Below, piece by piece: positions 1 through 8,980 of a stretch of DNA of 64,000 bases. Every line of letters begins with the position of its first letter. Position 1 is the stretch's first letter. Below the pieces are notes generated by a model that worked only from the letters and a program-made list of their open reading frames with translations, did not search any database and was not told where the DNA came from. Source of the stretch: Okeanomitos corallinicola TIOX110 (GTDB lineage: Bacteria > Cyanobacteriota > Cyanobacteriia > Cyanobacteriales > Nostocaceae); assembly GCF_038050375.1 (NCBI RefSeq), contig NZ_CP150886.1:4009318-4073317 (forward strand), given 5' to 3'. Position numbers and translations under genes: made by a program.

Positions 1-675
1 TTTAGCATTGACAAAAACTTACTTGGTCGCAGTATTGAAGCTGGTACATTAGAAGACCCAGCCAACGAACCCCCAGAAGAAATCTATGAAATGACCAAAG
101 CCATAGCAAATACCCCAGATGAACCAGAATATCTGGAAATCGGCTTTGTCAAAGGCATTCCCGTCACAATCAACGGTCAATCCAAAACACCAGTAGAGTT
201 AATCGAACAACTCAATCAAATCGTTGGTAATCATGGCATCGGTCGTATTGACATGATTGAAAACCGTTTAGTAGGCATCAAATCACGGGAAATATATGAA
301 TCACCAGCTATGGTAGTTCTCATCAATGCCCATCGTGATTTAGAAAGTCTCACTTTAACAGCAGATGTCACCCAGTACAAACGGGGTATTGAAGAAACAT
401 ACACCAAACTTGTCTATAATGGACTTTGGTACAGTCCACTTAAAGCCGCAGTTGATGCTTTTATTCAACAAACACAAGAACGAGTATCCGGTGTTGTGCG
501 GTTAAAACTTTTTAAAGGTAACGCCACCATAGTTGGACGTTGGAGTGATAACACTCTCTACACTCCCGACTTAGCAACCTACGGTGCAGACGATCAATTT
601 GATCATAAAGCCGCAGAAGGTTTTATCTATGTTTGGGGTCTACCCACCCGCATTTGGGCGGAAAATAACAAGTAA
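1..675 (+). CDS. argG: Argininosuccinate synthase, C-terminal part (5' end outside window)
   Basis: This enzyme joins citrulline and aspartate using ATP to give argininosuccinate in arginine synthesis, in the cytoplasm. The reading frame is already open at base 1 ([20 protein letters not shown]) and runs to TAA at 673-675, so about the last 224 residues are present. Seen motifs typical of the C-terminal domain are [33 protein letters not shown] and the [10 protein letters not shown] stretch involved in tetramer contacts. The end (GLPTRIWA) matches the family C-terminus, so the gene appears intact at its 3' end. A heptamer repeat follows directly after the stop. Confidence 0.97.
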   Translation, partial: FSIDKNLLGRSIEAGTLEDPANEPPEEIYEMTKAIANTPDEPEYLEIGFVKGIPVTINGQSKTPVELIEQLNQIVGNHGIGRIDMIENRLVGIKSREIYESPAMVVLINAHRDLESLTLTADVTQYKRGIEETYTKLVYNGLWYSPLKAAVDAFIQQTQERVSGVVRLKLFKGNATIVGRWSDNTLYTPDLATYGADDQFDHKAAEGFIYVWGLPTRIWAENNK

Positions 676-678
676 GTA

Positions 679-709
679 GGTGACAGGTGACAGGTGACAG
701 GTGACAGGT
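679..709. repeat. Short tandem heptamer repeat (GGTGACA)4
   Basis: Four perfect head-to-tail copies of GGTGACA plus a partial fifth lie four bases after the argG stop. Such short tandemly repeated repetitive (STRR) heptamers are typical of heterocystous cyanobacteria. The same unit occurs inverted at 2540-2568 and again at 56454-56468. Confidence 0.85.
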
Positions 710-752
710 AGAAATGTATTCTTCCCTGCACCTTGCACTTGTGTCCAATCAC

Positions 753-1379
753 CTATTCTCCTAAATGCTTAACCTGGCGTGATTCCCACCAAATAGGCAC
801 AGCAATTACAGCAACTAAAATAATTAGTGCCAAAATCGCAAATTGACTTACCCAAGTAACTAATTGTTCTAGGGAAACAATTTTGCCAGCAAAGAACGCT
901 AAAGAGACCATTGCACTAGCCCAGGCCGTAGCCCCAGCTAAGTTATACACCAAGAATTTACCGAAAGACATTCCCGCAATTCCCGCAAGTGGAGCAGCAA
1001 AAATTCTCAGTAAAGCGAAAAAGCGGCCAAAAAATACAGCTTTCGCAGCATTTTCACTAAATTGATCTTTAATACCTAGTAGTCGTGCTTCCGATATGCG
1101 AAATATCTTTCCTACTTGTAATAGGAATGGCCAACCGCCAACCCTACCAATCCAATAGCCGCAATTACCGCCAATTACAGCACCTGTAACAGCGTCACCC
1201 AAGACTAGCCAGTAATTAAGTTCATCACTACCAGCTAAGAAACCTCCTACTAGAGTTACGGTTTCACCGGGAAGAGGAATGCCCAAATTCTCTAGCAAAA
1301 TTCCTAAAAAAATCGCCCAATAACCGTAAGATTGGGCAAATTCTTGGATATTTTCTAGTGAAATTAGCTCAAAAGACAT
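753..1379 (-). CDS. DedA family membrane protein
   Basis: A 208-residue inner-membrane protein of the DedA/SNARE-associated (VTT) family, members of which are implicated in lipid-carrier or phospholipid flipping and membrane homeostasis. The family signature is visible at the N-terminus (ENLGIPLPGETVTLVGG, about residues 31-47) and in the middle (FFGRFFALLRIFAAPLAG, about 116-133). Several hydrophobic stretches of membrane-spanning length are seen, including the last about 25 residues. It is transcribed towards argG. The ATG at 1379 is the only good start before the signature. The exact substrate cannot be told from the sequence. Confidence 0.9.
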   Translation of the reverse strand: MSFELISLENIQEFAQSYGYWAIFLGILLENLGIPLPGETVTLVGGFLAGSDELNYWLVLGDAVTGAVIGGNCGYWIGRVGGWPFLLQVGKIFRISEARLLGIKDQFSENAAKAVFFGRFFALLRIFAAPLAGIAGMSFGKFLVYNLAGATAWASAMVSLAFFAGKIVSLEQLVTWVSQFAILALIILVAVIAVPIWWESRQVKHLGE

Positions 1380-1872
1380 CCAGCACCGCCGACTTTACAA
1401 ATTTTTACTTTTTATATATCTTGGCTTGTCTTTGACTCGGGTGTCAACATATTTAAGCTACGTGTCTCTGTTTAAATTTTTCCCAAACCCTTACCCAACG
1501 GTAATTTGAATCATATTCTTCAAACTTTCACAACATATTTCTGAAATCTTCATTGCTTGCTCTGTAGTTCTATATTAAATTTTGGTAACTAATTATCAAA
1601 AACTTATGATTTTCAAAAAAATTATAAGATTTTTGTAATAGTTAATTTAGATACCGAAATTCCCAGGCATTTATGCCTATAATTTGGTTATCTATCAAAT
1701 TTTATACGCTGTTTAACCATGATTTCTGTAGCATATTCATTGTAGTGACTACAATTAGGTTATGTACTGAGATTTATATAACTAGTATCATTACTGTTGA
1801 CAGATGCTCAGGTTTAACAAAATTCTGGTTCTCTAGCGTTTCCACTACCAGTTCCACTACTTGGTGAAATTT
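1380..1872. other. Intergenic region, divergent DedA / STAS genes
   Basis: AT-rich divergent intergenic region of about 490 bases. It must contain promoters for both flanking genes, but no convincing -35/-10 pair or operator could be singled out. A small open frame at 1673-1867 has no coding character. Confidence 0.5.
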
Positions 1873-2223
1873 ATGACTCTTACACAAGACAAGCCCGTTA
1901 TTTTCTTCAAACCCCAAGGCAGAATAGATTTAGAGACTGCCACAGCCTTGAGCAAAAAAATGGCAGAAGTCAAGCTTGAGTCTCAGCAACTGTGGGTGAT
2001 AGATTTAGCAGAGGTTGGATTCATGGATAGTTCTGGTTTAGTTCCCCTAGTACAAGCACTCAAAGCTGTACACGAAAGCGGTTGTCGTCTAGTTCTTTGT
2101 AATGTACAAGCTCCTGTTAGATTAGTATTAGAATTAACTCACTTAGATTCAGTTTTTGAAATAGTTGATAATTACGAAGAAATTTTATCTACCTTTGAAG
2201 ATAAAACTTTGGCAACAGCATGA
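1873..2223 (+). CDS. STAS-domain protein (anti-sigma factor antagonist type)
   Basis: A 116-residue single STAS domain protein, the fold of SpoIIAA/RsbV proteins that bind anti-sigma factors under control of Ser/Thr phosphorylation. The phosphorylation-site signature MDSSGL is present (about residues 53-58), preceded by the usual strand (LWVIDLAEVGF), and the RIDLETA segment near the N-terminus is typical. I place the start at ATG 1873; an in-frame TTG lies at 1861, but no clear ribosome binding site supports either. A second, larger STAS protein is encoded at 51876. The partner anti-sigma factor or phosphatase is not in the window. Confidence 0.88.
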   Translation: MTLTQDKPVIFFKPQGRIDLETATALSKKMAEVKLESQQLWVIDLAEVGFMDSSGLVPLVQALKAVHESGCRLVLCNVQAPVRLVLELTHLDSVFEIVDNYEEILSTFEDKTLATA

Positions 2224-2574
2224 TAAACAACTGTTATCCATAAGGAAAAAGTCAGGTTAAACAAAGTTTTTCACTGTTAACCTTAATAACACATTACTCA
2301 ATATAACAATTATAAGCAGCGCTCTAGCAAGCTTAACCTCTATTTATCTCAAGCTATATGTAGATTTAATAGAGGTTTAGCCGCTAGGCGAATGGCTTAA
2401 TTAAAAATAAATTAGCTGCAAAAAATCATTGATATGTCTACAACTCGTCATTATCAACATTTGCTGTAGTGTAGCAATGGACAAGGCTGTTAGGACATTA
2501 AGCAGAACTAAAACTTAGACACTGAAATACTTCTAGCTCTGTCACCTGTCACCTGTTCCCTGTCACCTACTATA
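2224..2574. other. Intergenic region, convergent genes
   Basis: About 350 bases between convergent genes. It contains the heptamer repeat at 2540-2568; no gene or clear terminator hairpin was recognised. Confidence 0.5.
2540..2568. repeat. Short tandem heptamer repeat (TGTCACC), inverted orientation
   Basis: Two adjacent copies of TGTCACC and a third after a six-base interruption. This is the reverse complement of the unit at 679-709, just downstream of the coiled-coil gene. Confidence 0.75.
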
Positions 2575-3141
2575 TTAGACATTTTGAGGAGCAGATATAC
2601 TATCTTGTTCATGAATTGGAATTGAACTAGAAAAATTTGGTAGATCTATACCACTATGACTAGAGTGACGAGTTTTCAATGCTAGACGATAACTAACACT
2701 CTGTAACTCCGCTTGCAGTTGGCGGTTTTCCCTTTGTAGTATAGCGACTTTGTCTCTAACAGGTGTCATTCTTTCCTCAAATTTACGACGATAAATTTGG
2801 GGTAACTCCTGTACTACCTGCTCTAACATTCGGCTGCGATCAGTTAGCTCTTGCACTGACTGTCTTAACTGATGAATTTCCGCATCACGAGATGTAATTT
2901 GCTCTTGGTAAAAATTTACTTGCTCTTCAACTGCTTGTAGTTGTTCCCTTAAAGCTTCTAATTGGCTAACATCATACTCAACTTCCGACTTTTGAGGAAT
3001 AAAGTTAGTGTTACCCTTAACAAGTCGAAACAGTTCTTGAGACAGCTGTTGGACTAATTGATCCCGAAGCTGCAATTCTTGGCGTAACTGGGATACTTCA
3101 GTCGAAAGGTTTTGGATGTCGGGTGTTTCTGATTGGCTCAC
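2575..3141 (-). CDS. Coiled-coil protein of unknown function
   Basis: A 188-residue hydrophilic protein. Residues about 10-155 are rich in Glu, Gln, Leu and Arg with heptad-like spacing (for example LSTEVSQLRQELQLRDQLVQ), so a long alpha-helical coiled coil is expected. The last about 30 residues are Ser/Pro rich. No signal peptide, membrane segment or enzyme motif is visible. I recognise it only as a conserved-looking cyanobacterial hypothetical protein upstream of rpsF on the same strand; the 463-base gap between them argues for separate transcription. A scaffold or adaptor role would be a guess. Confidence 0.75.
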   Translation of the reverse strand: MSQSETPDIQNLSTEVSQLRQELQLRDQLVQQLSQELFRLVKGNTNFIPQKSEVEYDVSQLEALREQLQAVEEQVNFYQEQITSRDAEIHQLRQSVQELTDRSRMLEQVVQELPQIYRRKFEERMTPVRDKVAILQRENRQLQAELQSVSYRLALKTRHSSHSGIDLPNFSSSIPIHEQDSISAPQNV

Positions 3142-3605
3142 AGTAGTTTATATCTCTTATGTATAACTGCGACAAAGTAGGCTTGGGTAAATGCTTAAAT
3201 ACTGGAATAGTATATTTGAGACTCGCTGTTTTCAAGCAGGATTGAGTAAGTCAAAAGCTTATTGTAGGCAAGATTTTGTCCTTAGCTAATAACCTGAATA
3301 CACAGAGGACAAAACTTTTTTCTGTCAAATAAGCTATGAAAGTAATTTCATATACAGCCTAATTAGTCAACAACAACTTAGGCATTTGTAACAAAGTTTT
3401 TATCTGTGCTGTTGTTTTTCTATCATACCGGTAGTGTATAGGAAAAAAATTCACTTAATGATTTTATCCAAAACATACCGCAATTAAGAGAAATTGACAA
3501 CTGTTCAAATACGTAAATTTATCTAAAAAATTAATTTTTCTACAAAAATAAAAATGATTCGGATACTAGCGAGGAATTATTAATCAATCCCTCGCTGAGA
3601 AACTT
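3142..3605. other. Intergenic region between rpsF and coiled-coil gene
   Basis: About 460 AT-rich bases downstream of rpsF. The rpsF-proximal end holds the terminator-like hairpin at 3568-3596; the rest should carry the promoter of the coiled-coil gene but no clear element is seen. Confidence 0.5.
3568..3596 (-). terminator. Hairpin downstream of rpsF
   Basis: AGCGAGG and CCTCGCT form a perfect 7-bp stem nine bases after the rpsF stop. Read on the minus strand, T-rich sequence follows about 15 bases later. A rho-independent-like terminator is the simplest reading. Confidence 0.55.
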
Positions 3606-3932
3606 TTAAGCTGGTACAGCTTCTGGTTCTGATTTTTCTTCAGGTACTTCCTGTTTAATAGTCAGATAACGAATTACTTCTTCACTTAAACGCATAGCAC
3701 GCTCAAAAGGAGCGATCGCCGCTGCTGGGGCAGTATAGTTTAATTGAATGTAAATACCATCACGATGTCTATCAATTTCATAGGCAAGACGACGCTTACC
3801 ACGATTTTGAATTTCCAAATTCTCAGCACCCTGCTCAGTTAGAAAGTTTTGGTATTTAGTCACAACTTGCTCTACCTGCTCATCTCCCAAATCAGGGCGG
3901 ATAATGTACATTGTCTCGTAAACTGTGGTCAT
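3606..3932 (-). CDS. rpsF: 30S ribosomal protein S6
   Basis: A 108-residue S6 protein, a component of the small-subunit platform that binds 16S rRNA together with S18. The N-terminal strand ([19 protein letters not shown]), the [23 protein letters not shown] core and the [18 protein letters not shown] helix/strand match the family along its whole length. A short acidic tail ([14 protein letters not shown]) follows, as in many cyanobacterial S6 proteins. It is monocistronic here, not beside rpsR or ssb, which is usual in cyanobacteria. A hairpin follows the stop. Confidence 0.96.
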   Translation of the reverse strand: MTTVYETMYIIRPDLGDEQVEQVVTKYQNFLTEQGAENLEIQNRGKRRLAYEIDRHRDGIYIQLNYTAPAAAIAPFERAMRLSEEVIRYLTIKQEVPEEKSEPEAVPA

Positions 3933-4115
3933 ATATTCTGAATTACCTTATGGACAAAAAAGGCTGCTTTCACTGATTTATACAAGTAAAATTCCTAAGT
4001 TACTGATAAAAATCAGCATCTGAAGCAACAAGGAATTATAATCTTACCAGCTTTTGATCGTAATCATCAGCTGAATCCGCCAAAATTTACATATTTAAGG
4101 ATATAAGTTAAACTT

Positions 4116-4889
4116 ATGGCGCAACGCTATGTGCGAGTGAAAAGTCAAGAAGGACAAATTTTCTACGGGTTACTACAGCTATCTCTCAATGTGGAAATTT
4201 TAGATGCTCCACCTTGGTTAGAAGGTCAACCCACAGAATTAATCTTAGAACCCGATGAATACCGACTTCTTGCTCCCTGTTCACCTTCTAAAATTATCGC
4301 CGTAGGTAAAAACTATGCTGATCATGCAGCAGAAATGGGAGGTGCTGTACCCGCCGAACCTCTGATTTTTTTCAAACCACCTACATCTGTCATTGCCTCA
4401 GATATGGAAATTAAATATCCTTCACAATCCCAGCGGGTAGACTATGAAGGGGAGTTAGCATTAGTAATAGGCGATCGCACCTGTGACTGTACACCAGAGG
4501 AAGCCCAGAGCAAAATTTGGGGTTATACCATCGCCAATGACGTGACAGCTAGAGATCTACAAAAAAAAGATGCTCAATGGACAAGAGCCAAGGGTTTTGA
4601 TACATTTTGCCCTTTAGGCCCGTGGATAGTCCGAGAATTGAATCCAGGCGCAAAAATACAGACGTTTTTAAATGATCAACTCCATCCAGTCCAATCTAGT
4701 TGTATTGATCAAATGGTATTTGCCCCTGATTTTTTAGTTTCTTACATCAGTCAAGTAATGACCCTATTACCAGGGGATGTAATTTTAACAGGTACACCCT
4801 TGGGAGTTGGTCCATTAAATTTGGGCGATCGCATCCGTGTGGAAATTGAAGGTATTGGCCGCTTAGAAAACACAGTTACCCAACGTTAA
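4116..4889 (+). CDS. Fumarylacetoacetate hydrolase (FAH) family protein
   Basis: A 257-residue FAH-superfamily enzyme; members hydrolyse or decarboxylate 2-keto acids and related acylpyruvates with a divalent metal. The substrate entry motif VGKNYADHAAEMG (about residues 62-74) and the metal-binding DYEGELALVIG segment are present, as is the usual RVEIEGIGRLENTV C-terminus. Length fits the short one-domain group, such as acylpyruvases and oxaloacetate decarboxylases. The precise substrate cannot be read from the sequence. ATG at 4116 follows an AT-rich leader. The stop lies three bases from the end of the convergent Tic20-like gene, so the two transcripts probably overlap. Confidence 0.9.
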   Translation: MAQRYVRVKSQEGQIFYGLLQLSLNVEILDAPPWLEGQPTELILEPDEYRLLAPCSPSKIIAVGKNYADHAAEMGGAVPAEPLIFFKPPTSVIASDMEIKYPSQSQRVDYEGELALVIGDRTCDCTPEEAQSKIWGYTIANDVTARDLQKKDAQWTRAKGFDTFCPLGPWIVRELNPGAKIQTFLNDQLHPVQSSCIDQMVFAPDFLVSYISQVMTLLPGDVILTGTPLGVGPLNLGDRIRVEIEGIGRLENTVTQR

Positions 4890-4892
4890 AAC

Positions 4893-5372
4893 CTAGCGAA
4901 CTTGCATATGTACTGCATCAGAAATAGCTGGTATTTCCGCATAACGCCCCATAACAGACTGGAAAACAGCATAAACAAATGATGCCAAAATGCCTAGAAA
5001 TATCGTATTAGCCAAAGTTTGTAGTGCAAAGCCAGTACCTGGAGCCGAACCTAAAATTTGTAACCCTATAGAACACAAAATTAAGACAATATCCAAAAGA
5101 ATGGCCTGCATAGTATTGAAACGGATAAAATGACTGATTTTTTCGTTTCTGACTACCAACAAGAACAGAGCAAAAAATATGACAATTTGACCAATTGATC
5201 CTAAACTATTATAAACTGACCCAACTATTAGCACTGGCAAAAGCAACACTTGTAATACCGGAAACTGTGCCATTAAAGAGCTACCAAATTTCAAGCTCTC
5301 AATTAGAGGTATTAAATAAGGTAAACAAGCAAAAATGCGATCAGGAAAAGTTATAGATCCGCGCCAATTCAT
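4893..5372 (-). CDS. Tic20 family membrane protein
   Basis: A 159-residue, four-helix membrane protein of the Tic20/Ycf60 family, the cyanobacterial relatives of the chloroplast inner-envelope import component Tic20. Seen features are the RIFACLPYLIPLIESLKFG start, the hydrophobic segment with IVFFALFLLVVRNEKISHFIRFN, and the SVMGRYAEIPAISDAV tail, all typical. The bacterial role is not settled in the literature known to me. Start chosen at ATG 5372, which has a good AGGAGAA ribosome binding site seven bases upstream. The gene is convergent with the FAH-family gene, with a three-base gap. Confidence 0.88.
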   Translation of the reverse strand: MNWRGSITFPDRIFACLPYLIPLIESLKFGSSLMAQFPVLQVLLLPVLIVGSVYNSLGSIGQIVIFFALFLLVVRNEKISHFIRFNTMQAILLDIVLILCSIGLQILGSAPGTGFALQTLANTIFLGILASFVYAVFQSVMGRYAEIPAISDAVHMQVR

Positions 5373-5542
5373 AGTAAATTCTCCTATGACTAAATTTTAA
5401 TAGCTATTTGAACATAGGATAACGCAATTGCCCAGTATTGCCATATAATTCTCTTATTTCTGTTTTATAGAAGTTGCCCACTAGCTACTGAATCTTATAA
5501 AGATTACTATCCTCACTAAACCAGAGAATAAAAAACTATTGA

Positions 5543-5740
5543 CTACTGGATATTAGCAATACGGAAACCCATAATACACTCATACTGTTCAAGGTTTTGC
5601 TCCGTACATTTGTGAATAGCTTGACCGCAGCGGAGTTTACCCCCTTGCCAACGAGGTTGTCCATTATTATTCGCAAGCACACAAGACCTGCAAACTTGCT
5701 CAGGGGCAAAGATTTGATCATCCGTTAAAATGACTAACAT
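5543..5740 (-). CDS. Small Cys-rich conserved hypothetical protein
   Basis: A 65-residue protein beginning MLVILTDDQIFAPEQVCRSC. I chose ATG 5740 because a perfect AGGAGG lies seven bases upstream; a longer in-frame start at 5773 has no such site. Five cysteines (CRSC, LRCGQ, HKCTE, YECIM) could bind a metal or Fe-S centre, or form disulfides. No family name can be given; the good ribosome binding site and Cys pattern argue that it is real. It stands alone between a Tic20-like gene and glyA. Confidence 0.72.
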   Translation of the reverse strand: MLVILTDDQIFAPEQVCRSCVLANNNGQPRWQGGKLRCGQAIHKCTEQNLEQYECIMGFRIANIQ

Positions 5741-6078
5741 CTCAATTCCTCCTGTCAATTCTTTGAGTATCAAGGTATGAACGCAGAAAATAGCAAATAC
5801 TTGCTCACTGCACCTGATTTTATTGTATGTTAGATATCTTGGTTATTTCTGTTTGTTAGTCAAAATTAATACGTAGACTCTTATGATCAGTTAAAGACAA
5901 GCAAAATATCTCAAAATTTGCAAAAAGCTTATTAATACATAGAAATCACAACTTTCCTGTTGTTAAATAATCAAGTTAACATTTAAACAGGCTTTTAAAA
6001 AACAGTTATAGCCCTGATTGCAATAGTGCTGTAATCCACATCACCAATAACCTCAAAGATCATTCAAGGAATATTGCC
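5741..6078. other. Intergenic region upstream of glyA
   Basis: Divergent AT-rich region of about 340 bases between the small Cys-rich gene and glyA. No riboswitch-like conserved folding was recognised. Confidence 0.45.
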
Positions 6079-7362
6079 GTGAATAAAACTAACTCAGAAA
6101 TCCTCAAATCAGCTGATCCTGCTATCAACGAATTAATTAACCAAGAATTACAAAGACAACGTGATCATTTAGAAATGATCGCCAGTGAAAACTTTACCTC
6201 TGCTGCCGTATTAGCTGCTCAAGGTTCTGTCTTAACCAATAAATACGCTGAGGGCCTGCCAGGTAAACGCTACTATGGCGGCTGTGAATTTGTTGACAAA
6301 ATCGAACAAATAGCCATTGATAGAGCCAAACAGTTATTTGGTGCTGCTCATGCTAACGTTCAACCCCATTCTGGCGCACAGGCTAACTTTGCCGTCTTCC
6401 TCACCCTGTTACAACCAGGGGATAAAATTATGGGCATGGACTTGTCCCATGGTGGACATTTAACCCATGGTTCTCCCGTCAATGTTTCCGGTAAATGGTT
6501 TGAAGTTCAACACTACGGAGTTAGCCAAACCACAGAACAGCTTGATTATGATCAAATTCGTGATTTAGCCCTCAAAGAGCGGCCTAAATTATTAATTTGC
6601 GGTTATTCAGCCTATCCCCGGATTATTGACTTTGAAAAATTCCGCAGTATTGCCGATGAAATAGGAGCTTACCTCCTAGCAGATATTGCCCATATTGCCG
6701 GTTTAGTGGCCACAGGTCATCATCCTAACCCCATTCCTTACTGCGATGTCGTTACAACCACAACCCACAAAACCCTACGTGGGCCACGGGGAGGTCTGAT
6801 TTTAACCCGTGATGCGGAATTGGGTAAAAAGTTGGATAAATCAGTTTTTCCTGGTACTCAAGGCGGACCATTAGAACACGTTATTGCAGGTAAAGCAGTG
6901 GCTTTTGGAGAAGCACTCCAGCCAGAGTTTACAACCTACTCCGGCCAAGTAATTGAAAATGCCCGTGCTTTGGCTAACCAATTGCAAAACAGAGGTTTGA
7001 AACTAGTATCTAATGGGACAGATAACCATTTAATGTTAGTAGATTTACGTTCTGTTGCCATGACAGGGAAAAAGGCTGATAAGTTAGTCAGTGGTGTAAA
7101 TATTACAGCTAATAAGAATACAGTACCGTTTGATCCAGAATCACCATTTGTTACCAGTGGATTGAGATTAGGATCAGCGGCCATGACCACTAGAGGTTTA
7201 GGTGTAGCGGAGTTTACAGAGATTGGTAATATTATTAGCGATCGCCTACTTTCTCCAGAATCAGACACAGTAGCAGCAGATTGTCGTCGTCGAGTAGCAT
7301 CCTTATGCGAACGTTTCCCACTATACCCTCATTTAGAAGTTCCTATTCCAGCCATAGTCTAA
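6079..7362 (+). CDS. glyA: Serine hydroxymethyltransferase
   Basis: A 427-residue PLP enzyme that interconverts serine and glycine with transfer of a one-carbon unit to tetrahydrofolate; in cyanobacteria it also matters for photorespiratory glycine metabolism. The [11 protein letters not shown] start, [15 protein letters not shown] and the PLP-lysine motif [14 protein letters not shown] (about residues 226-239) are all intact, and the length is normal. Translation starts at GTG 6079, preceded by AAGGA eight bases upstream. A strong 12-bp-stem hairpin follows the stop. Confidence 0.98.
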   Translation: MNKTNSEILKSADPAINELINQELQRQRDHLEMIASENFTSAAVLAAQGSVLTNKYAEGLPGKRYYGGCEFVDKIEQIAIDRAKQLFGAAHANVQPHSGAQANFAVFLTLLQPGDKIMGMDLSHGGHLTHGSPVNVSGKWFEVQHYGVSQTTEQLDYDQIRDLALKERPKLLICGYSAYPRIIDFEKFRSIADEIGAYLLADIAHIAGLVATGHHPNPIPYCDVVTTTTHKTLRGPRGGLILTRDAELGKKLDKSVFPGTQGGPLEHVIAGKAVAFGEALQPEFTTYSGQVIENARALANQLQNRGLKLVSNGTDNHLMLVDLRSVAMTGKKADKLVSGVNITANKNTVPFDPESPFVTSGLRLGSAAMTTRGLGVAEFTEIGNIISDRLLSPESDTVAADCRRRVASLCERFPLYPHLEVPIPAIV

Positions 7363-7879
7363 GTAGTTAAAAATTTATTTTAGATTTGGGATGACTATGA
7401 TGATCTCAAATCTAAAATATGAGTGGATAAAAATTTTAGTTTAGTCAATAGCTAATCCTATAGTGAAGGATTTGAGTCTACAACCTAAAAAAATTAAATA
7501 ATTTGGCAGTAAATCACTAAATTAGGGCTAAAAAACATCAAATCTATCCAATATTTTTTGCGTAAGCTCTGTAATTAATAATTCATTAAATACCAAGATT
7601 ATCTACTACATAACTATCTATTTAAGTGAATATCTAATATTCAAAAACTCTTATGCTGATAAATACCCTAAATGTAGTAAATATAATTTGTAGCAATAAT
7701 CCTCACACAAATTTTTTCATATCAACCACAATACTGCTCGGAGAAAATCCTGATTTTTAAATAATTAGGTCTAGGAAAAAGTAAATAGTTAAAACTTTCA
7801 GGTTTTTCTTTCACTTATCCTCCAATCATTTCTCCAACAAGCAGCAAGTATTGATACCAACTAATTATTAGAAATACCG
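7363..7879. other. Intergenic region glyA-tagO
   Basis: About 515 AT-rich bases. The start holds the glyA terminator; the remainder is likely the promoter/leader region of the phosphoglycosyl transferase gene. No gene was recognised. Confidence 0.5.
7377..7418 (+). terminator. Terminator-like hairpin after glyA
   Basis: ATTTTAGATTTG and CAAATCTAAAAT form a perfect 12-bp stem around an 18-base loop, starting 14 bases after the glyA stop. Confidence 0.65.
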
Positions 7880-8926
7880 ATGCCTGCCCAGATTTATCAT
7901 CTGATAGCCTTTCTTGTAGCCGCAGTAGTCGTTCTTTGGACTATTCCCGATGTCAAAAAGTTTGGCATCAAAAATGGACGTGTAGATAAACCTGGTGGGA
8001 GAAAAATTCATCAACACCCAATGGTACGTTTAGGAGGAGTATCTATTTTTGCTGGTACTATTATCTCCCTATTAATTGTCTGGTGGTTAGGAGGTTTTGC
8101 CAACTTACCCCCAGAAAAAGAATGGCAAATTTGGGGCGTAACATTTGGTGGGATGGGGTTTTTCTTCATCGGTTTAGCAGATGACTTATTAAACCTATCT
8201 CCCTTTTTGCGCTTACTGCTACAAGTATTAATAGCCATTGGTGCTTGGAAAGCAGGGGTAAGTATAGATTTTGTCACTGTTCCTACCATTGGCATTGTTA
8301 ATCTATACTGGTTGAGTTTGCCAATTACAGTTATTTGGCTAGTGGGAATGGTTAATGCTATTAACTGGATTGATGGTTTAGATGGACTAGCAGCGGGAGT
8401 AAGTGGAATTGCTGCTGTGGTAATGCTATTGGTATCCCTATTTATGCACCAACCAGCTGCGGCTTTAATAGCTGCTGCTTTAGCTGGTGCGGCCTTGGGA
8501 TTCCTTCGATATAACTTTAACCCTGCTCAAATCTTTATGGGTGATGGTGGATCTTATTTTATGGGCTTTACCTTAGCTGCGGTAGGTGTGATTGGTTTGG
8601 TAAAAATCCCTGCCTTTACTGCTGTTGTCTTGCCCTATTTAATTTTAGCAGTACCAATTGTAGATATGTCAGCAGTAATTTTATCCCGACTGCGCCATGG
8701 CAAATCTCCTTTTATCGCAGATAAACGCCATTTACATCATCGTTTACTCCAAGCTGGTTTATCTCATAGGTTAACAGTTTTGTTTATTTACTCTTTAACC
8801 CTTTGGGTAGGTAGTTTAGCATTAGCCATTGCTGGTATTCCTAGCGGTGTTACCTATGCCTGTGCATCTACCTCTGTGTTAAGCTATGCTATCTGGCGAG
8901 TTTGGAAACTTTCTCGACAATCTTGA
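7880..8926 (+). CDS. Undecaprenyl-phosphate phosphoglycosyl transferase (TagO/WecA/MraY family)
   Basis: A 348-residue polytopic membrane enzyme of the polyprenyl-phosphate N-acetylhexosamine-1-phosphate transferase family, which starts lipid-linked glycan synthesis. Motifs seen: GGRKIHQHPMVRLGG near residue 34, the catalytic Asp segment GLADDLLNLSP (about 93-103), NAINWIDGLDGLAAGVSG (about 154-171), MGDGGSYFMGF (about 213-223) and the HLHHRLLQAGLSHR loop (about 278-291). The latter marks the WecA/TagO branch rather than MraY. About ten transmembrane segments are expected. It sits 54 bases before cinA. It could prime the polysaccharide made by the downstream island, but as a core gene it may serve other wall glycans. 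Confidence 0.9.
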   Translation: MPAQIYHLIAFLVAAVVVLWTIPDVKKFGIKNGRVDKPGGRKIHQHPMVRLGGVSIFAGTIISLLIVWWLGGFANLPPEKEWQIWGVTFGGMGFFFIGLADDLLNLSPFLRLLLQVLIAIGAWKAGVSIDFVTVPTIGIVNLYWLSLPITVIWLVGMVNAINWIDGLDGLAAGVSGIAAVVMLLVSLFMHQPAAALIAAALAGAALGFLRYNFNPAQIFMGDGGSYFMGFTLAAVGVIGLVKIPAFTAVVLPYLILAVPIVDMSAVILSRLRHGKSPFIADKRHLHHRLLQAGLSHRLTVLFIYSLTLWVGSLALAIAGIPSGVTYACASTSVLSYAIWRVWKLSRQS

Positions 8927-8980
8927 TTTTAGTCATTAGCATTAACCGATAACTATAGCGTCTTCATATTTTCTAGTTTC

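Noticed and set aside
679-709. Possible CRISPR array
   Set aside because: Units are only seven bases and lack spacers; this is a tandem heptamer repeat.
1673-1867. Small open reading frame upstream of the STAS gene
   Set aside because: No ribosome site, no recognisable composition or family, and it overlaps the likely leader of the STAS gene.
5536-5721. Minus-strand open frame overlapping the small Cys-rich gene
   Set aside because: Out of phase with the frame that has the AGGAGG start at 5740; judged a shadow.
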